A program made the translations under genes and the position numbers. Positions 57,797 through 64,000 of a stretch of DNA of 64,000 nucleotides are shown in pieces. Source of the DNA: JAWWOW01 sp033851265 (GTDB taxonomy: Bacteria > Actinomycetota > Actinomycetes > JAWWOW01); contig JAWWOW010000007.1 in assembly GCA_033851265.1 (NCBI GenBank), forward strand, positions 186,001-250,000, given 5' to 3'. The notes under the pieces were generated by a model, which saw nothing but the letters and a program-made list of their open reading frames with translations, was not told the origin of the DNA and made no database searches. The first letter of the stretch is position 1. Each line of letters opens with the position of its first letter.

Positions 57797-58933
57797 ATGA
57801 AGGTCCGATCGCTTGTTCTACCTGGTGCCGCCTTTGTGGCACTGGCCGTCGTAGCAGCTGGGTGCGGTGGTTCGTCCGGTGGGTCGACACCCGGCTCGTC
57901 CTCTAATGGCGCCTCGGTGACGGAGGCGAAGGCCTACCTCCTGCCCCTGTTGGCGAACCCCACTGGCATCGGCTACGACAAGCCGGTCTCGAAGGCCGTC
58001 CCCAAGGGCCTCCACGCCGTTGCCCTCGAGAACACTGTCCCGATCACCAAGCGGGTCAACGACGAACGCGAAAAGGCAGCCAAGCTGCTCGGCTGGACCT
58101 TCAGTCGCGTGCCCGTCGGCAACAAGGCCGAAGACCCCGGCAAGGCGATGGATCAGGCGCTTGCGATGAAGCCGAAGCCGGACGTGATTTTCGAGGCCGG
58201 CTACGGGACGGCACAGCTCAGCGCGCAGTTGTCCAAGGCCAAGAGCATGGGCGTGAAGGTCGTTGCTGAGTGCATCACCGACCCGCCGGTCGATGCTTTG
58301 GTCGGCGTTCGATGCGACAAGGCGAGTGCGGACCAGCAGGCGAAGGCGTCTGCGGCCTTCATCGTCGCTAACGGAAACGGCAAGGATCACGTTCAGCTGT
58401 TCGGCACGTCGACGTTCCCGATCCTGGGTGCGTACAACGAGAGCTTCATCAAGTACATGAAGCAGTGGTGCCCCAACTGCGTTGTGAAGAACAACGAGTT
58501 CCAGTTGACCGACATCGGCACCAAGTTGCCCGGCAATGTCGTCAGCGCTGTGCAGCGTGATCCCGCCAGCAACTGGGTCATCTTCGGATTCGGGGACGCG
58601 ATGGTCGGCGTGCAGCCGGCGCTTGTGTCTGCCGGTTTGGACAGCAAGGTCAAGATCGGTGGAGAGATCCCCGGTCCGGATCAGTACAAGCAGCTCCGTG
58701 ACGGTAAGCAGGCGTTCTGGACCCAGAACATTTCGCCGTTCATGGGATTCATCGAGACTGATGTCGCTGTTCGTTCGCTCGTTGGTGACGACCTCACCAC
58801 GGTGACCGGAGCAGACCTGCCGAACCAGGTCTTGACCCCGCAGAACATCGGTACTGCGGTGTTCGATGGCGACTTCTGGGTCGGCTTTGCTGACTATGTC
58901 AATTCCTTCAAGAAGCAGTGGCTCCTGACCTAG
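57797..58933 (+). CDS. Sugar-type ABC transporter substrate-binding lipoprotein
   Basis: The protein is 378 residues; ATG after GGAAGG. The lipoprotein signal ends at C23 (VVAAGCGG). The mature protein has the LacI-like periplasmic-binding fold of ribose/xylose-type importers, with ALAMKPKPDVIFEAGYG and NWVIFGFGDAMVGVQPAL. It has two extra cysteines in QWCPNCVV. It delivers substrate to the permease at 60563. The substrate is unknown; the nearby enzymes suggest an unusual sugar-like or cyclic compound. Confidence 0.9.
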   Translation: MKVRSLVLPGAAFVALAVVAAGCGGSSGGSTPGSSSNGASVTEAKAYLLPLLANPTGIGYDKPVSKAVPKGLHAVALENTVPITKRVNDEREKAAKLLGWTFSRVPVGNKAEDPGKAMDQALAMKPKPDVIFEAGYGTAQLSAQLSKAKSMGVKVVAECITDPPVDALVGVRCDKASADQQAKASAAFIVANGNGKDHVQLFGTSTFPILGAYNESFIKYMKQWCPNCVVKNNEFQLTDIGTKLPGNVVSAVQRDPASNWVIFGFGDAMVGVQPALVSAGLDSKVKIGGEIPGPDQYKQLRDGKQAFWTQNISPFMGFIETDVAVRSLVGDDLTTVTGADLPNQVLTPQNIGTAVFDGDFWVGFADYVNSFKKQWLLT

Positions 58934-58951
58934 TAGCCACCACGGCTGGCT

Positions 58952-58994
58952 GCCACCAGCGCTGCGCTTCGTTCGCGAGGCAGGCGCTGGTGGC
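58952..58994 (+). terminator. Intercistronic hairpin between binding protein and ATPase genes
   Basis: GCCACCAGCGC (58952-58962) and GCGCTGGTGGC (58984-58994) form a perfect 11-bp stem around a 21-base loop. There is no U-tract. In importer operons such hairpins act as partial terminators or mRNA 3'-end protectors, giving more binding protein than ATPase. Confidence 0.65.
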
Positions 58995-59039
58995 GCCCCG
59001 CCGCCACCCGCACACCCGACTCTCGAGCTGAGGATCCCG

Positions 59040-60563
59040 ATGGATTCAAAGAGCGTCACCCCCGCGGTGTCGGTCACGGGTCTGTCGAAGACCTTCGGAA
59101 CGACGCGCGTCCTGCGCGATGTCGCCTTGGAAATCGTTCCGGGGGAGATCCACGCCCTGGTCGGCGAGAACGGGTCGGGAAAGTCCACCGTCGTGAAGAT
59201 CCTTTCGGGGTTCCATCTTCCTGACGACGGCTCAACCGTTCTGATCGACGGCACCGAGCTCGCCTTCGGCAGCTCGGCTGCGTCCAGCGCTGCCGGCTTG
59301 CGGTTCGTACACCAGGACCTCGGTCTGGTACTCGACCTCAGCACTGTCGACAACCTCGCACTCGGCAACGGGTATCGGACGGGATTCGGCCAGCGCATCC
59401 GGTGGCGGGAAGAGATCCGAGGGGCCAAGCAGGCGCTGGACCAGCTCGGTTACACGGTGGATATCACCCGACCCGTCGCGGAGTTGACGCCGAGCGAACG
59501 AACCGCGGTAGCCATCGCGCGAGCAGTAGCCGGAGGTGCGGGCGCAAAGTGCCTCGTCCTCGACGAACCGACCGTGAACTTGCCGGCTGCGGAGACGCAA
59601 CGCTTGTTCGACCTGCTCCGCCGGCTGCGCGACACCGGTGTTGCGATTGTGTTCATCTCGCATCACTTCGATGAGATCTTCGAGCTCGCCGACCGGGTGA
59701 CGGTTCTTCGTGACGGGCAATGGGTCGCGACGGAGCCGATCGGCGCGCTGACCCACGACGGGCTGGTTGAACTCATGCTCGGCCGTCCCCTTGATATCGA
59801 GCATTCCGGTGAAGCGACGCATGAGATGGGTGAAGTCGTCCTCGACCTGAACGGCGTTTCCGGCGCTTCCGCGCGACGCGTCGATCTGGAGGTGCACGCG
59901 GGTGAGGTGGTCGGCGTTGCGGGGATCACTGGCTCCGGCCGCGAAGCGGTCGCGCGGATGGTCGCCGGCGGTCTTGACTTCCGGGGCGAGTTGACGCTGC
60001 TCGGCAAGCGGCTGAGTCCCAACCGCCCCGACCTTGCTTTCCGTTCGGGCTTGGCCTCCGTGCCCGCCGATCGACGGACTAATGCCGTGCTGCCTGGCCA
60101 GTCGATCCGCGAGAACTTGACCATCTCGCGGGTCTCTCCCTACGTCATCAAAGGCTTTCTACGCCGCTCGCGCGAGACGTCTGACGTGATGACCCTGTTG
60201 CAGATGTTCGACGTTCGGCCCCGTAAGCCGGAGGCTGACATCGGTGCACTCTCGGGTGGCAACCAGCAGAAGTGCATGATCGCCCGGGCGCTACGGCTCA
60301 ATCCTCGAGTCCTCGTGCTCGACGAACCGACCCAAGGCGTCGACGTCGGCGCGCAGGCCGCGATCCACGCGCTGATCCTCGAGGCGGCCGCCGCGGGCAC
60401 CGCGGTGCTCGTCTGCAGCTCCGTCAGTGAAGAGCTCGCCGAGATCTGCGACCGGGTTGTTGTGATGAGCGGCGGCACCTCAACCAAAGTCTTGCACCGT
60501 CCACTCAATCCCGATCAGATCACGGCAGCAACGCTGGCCGTGCGTGAGGAGCGTGCGAAGTAA
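59040..60563 (+). CDS. Sugar ABC importer ATPase with two ABC domains (RbsA/MglA type)
   Basis: A 507-residue tandem ATPase. The N-half has Walker A GENGSGKST and LVLDEPTVNLPAAE; its signature region reads LTPSERTAVAIARAV. The C-half has the usual weakened Walker A (GITGSGREAVARM), the signature LSGGNQQKCMIARAL and LDEPTQGVDVGAQ. This layout is standard for CUT2 carbohydrate importers. Its stop overlaps the permease ATG by one base. Confidence 0.93.
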   Translation: MDSKSVTPAVSVTGLSKTFGTTRVLRDVALEIVPGEIHALVGENGSGKSTVVKILSGFHLPDDGSTVLIDGTELAFGSSAASSAAGLRFVHQDLGLVLDLSTVDNLALGNGYRTGFGQRIRWREEIRGAKQALDQLGYTVDITRPVAELTPSERTAVAIARAVAGGAGAKCLVLDEPTVNLPAAETQRLFDLLRRLRDTGVAIVFISHHFDEIFELADRVTVLRDGQWVATEPIGALTHDGLVELMLGRPLDIEHSGEATHEMGEVVLDLNGVSGASARRVDLEVHAGEVVGVAGITGSGREAVARMVAGGLDFRGELTLLGKRLSPNRPDLAFRSGLASVPADRRTNAVLPGQSIRENLTISRVSPYVIKGFLRRSRETSDVMTLLQMFDVRPRKPEADIGALSGGNQQKCMIARALRLNPRVLVLDEPTQGVDVGAQAAIHALILEAAAAGTAVLVCSSVSEELAEICDRVVVMSGGTSTKVLHRPLNPDQITAATLAVREERAK

Positions 60564-61573
60564 TGACCAGCTCATTGCGCACCGAGCCTGACCAGGCGAC
60601 CCCGGACGAGGAGAAATCCCGTAGCGGGTGGCGGGGCCTTCCCACGCTGGGTGTTGAGCGGTTCAGCGGCCTCTACCTGATGGCGCTGCTGGTGCTGATC
60701 TACAGCTTCTGGATTCCGGACACCTTCCTGACAAGCACGACGATCCGTTCCATCGCATCCGACCAGGCGATCATCGCGATCCTCGCTCTCGCACTGATCG
60801 TGCCGTTAGCAGCGGGCGCCTTCGACTTGTCCGTCGCAGCACAGCTCGGCTTTTCGGTGGCACTCATCGCCTGGCTGCAGGGACACGGCTGGAATGCCGT
60901 GCTGTCCGTCGTCGTCACCGTGCTCACCGGCGCGGCAATCGGAGCGGTCAACGGGATGATCGTCACCCGTCTGCACGTGAGCTCGTTCATCGCCACGTTG
61001 GGTATGAGCAGCATCCTCCTCGCCGGAGCGTTCTGGATCACCAACGGCCGGACCATCGTCTCAGGGTTCTCGGCGCAATTCCTCGAGGCGGGGCGGAAGC
61101 AGCCGTTCGGGATTCCGCTGCCGGTCTTCTATCTGCTCGGCGTCGCACTCATCCTTTGGTATGTCTTGGAGTACACCCCCATCGGTCGGTACTTCTATGC
61201 ATCCGGGGCCAACCCCGTGGCCTCCCGACTCGCCGGGCTGCAGGTGGACCGCCTGATTTTCCAGTCGCTGGTCATCTCGGGCGGGCTCGCTGCACTCGCG
61301 GGTGTGATCCTCACGGCCAAGCTTGGTGTGGCAAGTCCCGATGTCGGTTCGCCCTACCTGCTTCCCGCGTTCTCCGCGGCGTTCCTCGGGTCGACGCAGA
61401 TTCGACCGGGACGCGTCAATGTCCTGGGCACGCTGGTGGCGGTCTATCTGCTCGCCATCGGTGTCAAGGGGTTGGAGCTGGGTGGTTCGCCGCCGTACGT
61501 CGACGACCTCTTCAACGGCGTCGCGCTGATCACGGCAGTTGCCCTGGCCGCGCGCACCAGTCGTCGAACCTGA
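60563..61573 (+). CDS. Sugar ABC importer permease (RbsC type)
   Basis: A 336-residue CUT2 permease with eight to ten helices. Typical blocks are LSVAAQLGFSVALIAWLQ, GAVNGMIVTRLHVSSFIATLGM and LPAFSAAFLGSTQIRPGRVNVLGTL. It is the last gene of the transporter unit; the amidohydrolase follows after 109 bp with its own candidate operator. Confidence 0.92.
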   Translation: MTSSLRTEPDQATPDEEKSRSGWRGLPTLGVERFSGLYLMALLVLIYSFWIPDTFLTSTTIRSIASDQAIIAILALALIVPLAAGAFDLSVAAQLGFSVALIAWLQGHGWNAVLSVVVTVLTGAAIGAVNGMIVTRLHVSSFIATLGMSSILLAGAFWITNGRTIVSGFSAQFLEAGRKQPFGIPLPVFYLLGVALILWYVLEYTPIGRYFYASGANPVASRLAGLQVDRLIFQSLVISGGLAALAGVILTAKLGVASPDVGSPYLLPAFSAAFLGSTQIRPGRVNVLGTLVAVYLLAIGVKGLELGGSPPYVDDLFNGVALITAVALAARTSRRT

Positions 61574-61637
61574 TCACCGCGAACGTCTTGACAGTGGGTA
61601 GGGGCAGTGCGACTCTACTTTCTGGTTCGGAAACCGA

Positions 61638-61653
61638 GTTCGAAATCTCGAAT
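61638..61653. promoter_or_regulatory. Copy 3 of the 16-bp catabolic operator
   Basis: GTTCGAAATCTCGAAT contains the perfect dyad TTCGA-N4-TCGAA and matches the copy at 57492 at 14 of 16 positions. It ends 29 bp before the amidohydrolase ATG. Confidence 0.6.
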
Positions 61654-61682
61654 AGCCTCCCCGGGACCTAGGAGTGAATCGC

Positions 61683-63008
61683 ATGGCACAGACCTACATC
61701 AGGAACGCACGTGTCATCGACGGCACGGGGGCTGACCCCTACTCCGGGGACGTCATCATCGATGAGAACCGCATCAGCAAGATCGTCAAAGACGGCAGTT
61801 TCTCGCCGCAGCCCGGATCTACCGTTGTCGACGCCGGCGGCGCCACCCTGATGCCGGGTCTGATCGAGGCGCACGCCCACCCGAGCTTCACTGGTGCCAC
61901 CGCCCTCGACGGTATGGGGATCATCCCGCCGGAAGAGCACACCCTGATCACTGCGCGCCAGACTCGGCTGCTCTTCGATCAGGGCTTCACCAGCCTCTGT
62001 TGCGCAGCGTCTGCCAAGGCACGCCTTGACCTCGTCGTCCGTAACGCGATCAATGCCGGCGAAATGGTCGGCCCGCGGATGCTCGTCGCCTCACCGGAGA
62101 TGACGGTCACCGGCGGCGTGGGCGACGTACGGCTGTCGCATCTCGACCGGCACTCCGTCGAGGTCATCTGCGACGGACCGGACGAGTTCCGCAAGACCTC
62201 GCGCTGGTACGCCCGTGAAGGTGTTGACACCCTGAAGATCGACATCTCCGGTGACGAGTTCGTGCCGTTCGCGAAGATGGGCATGACCACGATGAACGAC
62301 GACGAGGTCGCCGCCGTTGTCGAGGTAGCCCGGTCGAGAAAACTGCGAGTGGCCGCGCACGCGCGAAACGCCGAGTCGGTCAAGATGTGCGTGCGCCACG
62401 GCGTCGAGCTCGTCTACCACGCCGACACCTGTGACTCCGAAGCGCTCGACATGCTCGAGGAGAACAAGGACAAGCACTTCGTGGTCCCTGCGATGGGCTT
62501 CGTCATCTCCACCGTCTATGACGCCGCCGAGTACGGCATCGGCCCGGAAGTTGTCACTGCGCTTGGCATGGATGTGCAGCTCGAGGCCGCTGTGATCAAC
62601 ATGAAGGAACTCAAGAGTCGCGGAGTCCGCGTCCTGCCGGGTGGCGACTACGGTGCGCTGGCCTGGAACCCGCTTGGCACGAACGCTCGCGACCTCGAGC
62701 ATTTCGTGAAGTTCCTTGACTTCACTCCGATGGAGACCATCGTTGCCGCCACGAAGCTCGGTGGCGAGATCATGATGATGGACGACCTCGGGTGCATCAA
62801 GGAAGGCTTCCTCGCCGACTTGCTCATCGTGGACGGCGACCCGCTGCAGGACATCTCCATCCTTCAGAACGCTGACAACTTGCTCGCCATCATGAAGGAC
62901 GGCGTGCTCCACAAGGACGAGACCAGTCGTCGCGTGCCGGCTTCCGAACCAGTCTTGCCTGGCGCCGTCGGTGGGGCAGACGAGGACCTAGTCAAAATCG
63001 ACAACTGA
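61683..63008 (+). CDS. Metal-dependent amidohydrolase (imidazolonepropionase-like)
   Basis: The protein is 441 residues from ATG 61683, 8 bases after GGAG; a GTG three codons earlier overlaps that site. The metal motif is EAHAHPSF (H-x-H), with later histidines in AAHARNAE and LVYHADTCD and the aspartate in LPGGDYGALAW. The end has EGFLADLLIVDGDPLQDI, typical of the family. It hydrolyses a C-N or C-O bond of a cyclic or amide substrate. Its position after the importer suggests it acts on the imported compound. Confidence 0.92.
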   Translation: MAQTYIRNARVIDGTGADPYSGDVIIDENRISKIVKDGSFSPQPGSTVVDAGGATLMPGLIEAHAHPSFTGATALDGMGIIPPEEHTLITARQTRLLFDQGFTSLCCAASAKARLDLVVRNAINAGEMVGPRMLVASPEMTVTGGVGDVRLSHLDRHSVEVICDGPDEFRKTSRWYAREGVDTLKIDISGDEFVPFAKMGMTTMNDDEVAAVVEVARSRKLRVAAHARNAESVKMCVRHGVELVYHADTCDSEALDMLEENKDKHFVVPAMGFVISTVYDAAEYGIGPEVVTALGMDVQLEAAVINMKELKSRGVRVLPGGDYGALAWNPLGTNARDLEHFVKFLDFTPMETIVAATKLGGEIMMMDDLGCIKEGFLADLLIVDGDPLQDISILQNADNLLAIMKDGVLHKDETSRRVPASEPVLPGAVGGADEDLVKIDN

Positions 63009-63075
63009 GTCTCTTCGACGAGGTCGTGACGCAAGCGGCCGAGGCGATTGAGACACCGCCGCACAAGGGAGAATG

Positions 63076-63954
63076 ATGCTCAACATCAATGGCTCGGAGC
63101 AGATGCTCATCCTCGCCAACATGACATCGCTAAATGCTTCGTCCTTTCGCGAGCGCGTCGAAGTCGCGGCAGCAGCCGGCTTCGACGCATTGGGGATCAG
63201 TCTCCCGACGTTTCAACAGGTCTCATCGTCGGAGATGAGCGGCCCGGAGATGAAAGCCGTCCTCGACGCCAACGGAGTTCGGATCGTGGAACTCGAGGCA
63301 GTCTTCGGAATGGCGGTCCCTGCGGCTGCCACTGGCGTGCCGTTCGGCGGCGGTCTCGTCTACACCACGGCGGACGACCTCAAGGAATTCTGGGCTATTG
63401 CCGAACTCTTCGAAGCGCGACACATCCAAGCGGTTGGCGCCTTCGACACCGACGAACTCGAGCCTGACGTTGTCGAGCGATTTGCGGGACTGTGCGACCA
63501 GGCAGCTCAGGTGGGCTTGAAGGTCGCACTCGAGTTCGTCCCGACGACGAACATCCCTGATGCAGGCGTTGCCACCCGGATTGTTCGTGAGGCCGGCCGC
63601 CCCAACAGTGGCTTGTGCGTCGACAGCTGGCACCACACTCGGGGAGCCAACGACCTGGATTTGATCCGCGCTATCCCAGCGGAGCACGTCGTGATGATCC
63701 AGCTCGACGACGGTCCGGCCAAACCTGTCGATCCCAACTTCCTGAACGAGACCCTTCATTACCGGCAGATCCCCGGCGACGGTGAGTTCGACCTCGACGG
63801 ATTCCTGGGTGCCCTCTATGCAAGCGGCAGTAGCGCACCCATTTCCCTCGAAGTCATCTCCGACGCACTCGCCGAACTCGATCCTCAAGACGGCGCGCAT
63901 CGCCTTGCGAAGGGGACGAGCATGGTGGTGGAAGGAGTCCGGCAAAAAGGCTAG
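63076..63954 (+). CDS. Sugar-phosphate isomerase/epimerase-like TIM-barrel protein
   Basis: The protein is 292 residues; ATG 63076 is 4 bases after GGGAG, whereas the ATG at 63073 is too close. It has the xylose-isomerase-like/AP-endonuclease-2 barrel: RVEVAAAAGFDALGISLPTF, VALEFVPTTNIPD (metal glutamate), GLCVDSWHHTRG (D and H) and VMIQLDDGP, ending PISLEVISDAL. Such proteins are isomerases, epimerases or ring-opening enzymes. It follows the amidohydrolase by 67 bp and is the last gene in the window. Confidence 0.9.
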   Translation: MLNINGSEQMLILANMTSLNASSFRERVEVAAAAGFDALGISLPTFQQVSSSEMSGPEMKAVLDANGVRIVELEAVFGMAVPAAATGVPFGGGLVYTTADDLKEFWAIAELFEARHIQAVGAFDTDELEPDVVERFAGLCDQAAQVGLKVALEFVPTTNIPDAGVATRIVREAGRPNSGLCVDSWHHTRGANDLDLIRAIPAEHVVMIQLDDGPAKPVDPNFLNETLHYRQIPGDGEFDLDGFLGALYASGSSAPISLEVISDALAELDPQDGAHRLAKGTSMVVEGVRQKG

Positions 63955-64000
63955 ACGTAGGCCGCCGTGTCCGGACTTCGCGAGGCGCGCTGCGACATCC

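Noticed and set aside
57818..59428. A 536-codon minus-strand open frame opposite the binding-protein and ATPase genes
   Set aside because: It is the antisense shadow of two clearly recognised genes; high GC keeps the opposite frame open. It has no ribosome site or family motif.
1..64000. tRNA, rRNA, CRISPR arrays, complete insertion sequences
   Set aside because: Intergenic regions were read for cloverleaf TTCGAAT-type arms, regular spacer repeats and transposase motifs; TTCGAA matches belong to the operators and the LexA box, and none of these element types was found.

Overview
The window is chromosomal DNA from a high-GC Gram-positive bacterium, almost certainly an actinomycete. Signs of this are the GC-rich third codon positions, frequent GTG starts with 4-base ATGA/GTGA overlaps, a DUF222/13E12-type HNH gene with an actinobacterial LexA box, an LAxTG-type wall-sorting motif, and CoA-based catabolism spread over SDR, MaoC, CaiB and acyl-CoA dehydrogenase genes. 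I cannot fix the genus. No rRNA, tRNA, CRISPR array or complete insertion sequence was seen.

Region 1 (1-14.8 kb) is envelope sensing. It holds an OmpR-type regulator and kinase, a polytopic membrane protein, a BlaI-like repressor with an M56 (BlaR1-like) protease, and a lipoprotein deacetylase/beta-propeller pair with a strong BlaI-like palindrome in front. It continues with a tightly overlapping six-gene operon (lipoprotein, two ABC ATPases, FtsX-type permease, response regulator, kinase) closed by a bidirectional terminator, and a small PepSY-like secreted protein. Region 2 (14.8-18.2 kb) has two secreted BNR-repeat proteins; the first carries a sortase-like LASTG tail.

Region 3 (18.2-28 kb) is the phenylacetate locus: paaABCDE on the minus strand, and a TetR regulator divergent from paaZ about 4 kb away. 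The two arms share a nearly identical operator at the same distance from their start codons. Two genes in this locus, a BNR protein and a SOS-box-controlled DUF222-HNH protein, each lie between the 3' end of an intact gene and a displaced second copy of that 3' end.

Region 4 (28-42.6 kb) carries a pirin, an acyl-CoA dehydrogenase, an aldo-keto reductase, a DJ-1/PfpI protein and a DHFR-like protein. It then has a six-gene acyl-CoA degradation operon (CoA transferase, MaoC, a ketosynthase-like/OB-fold fusion, two SDRs, a thiolase) with a divergent SDR, followed by DoxX, a ferredoxin-reductase-like flavoprotein and a tyrosine phosphatase. Region 5 (42.6-48.8 kb) has secreted beta-propeller proteins and an ABC-2 exporter trio.

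Region 6 (48.8-55.3 kb) has a three-gene phosphorelay (kinase, lone receiver, receiver-GAF-kinase) behind three exact-length 19-bp tandem repeats, then a polyhydroxyalkanoate synthase and a PhaZ-like hydrolase. Region 7 (55.3-64 kb) is a catabolic island: a PEP-mutase/isocitrate-lyase-like protein, a fucose-dehydrogenase-like aldo-keto reductase, a ribose-type ABC importer, an amidohydrolase and a TIM-barrel isomerase. Three copies of one 16-bp palindrome-like site lie in front of its transcription units. Its substrate is not evident, and it may continue past the right edge.
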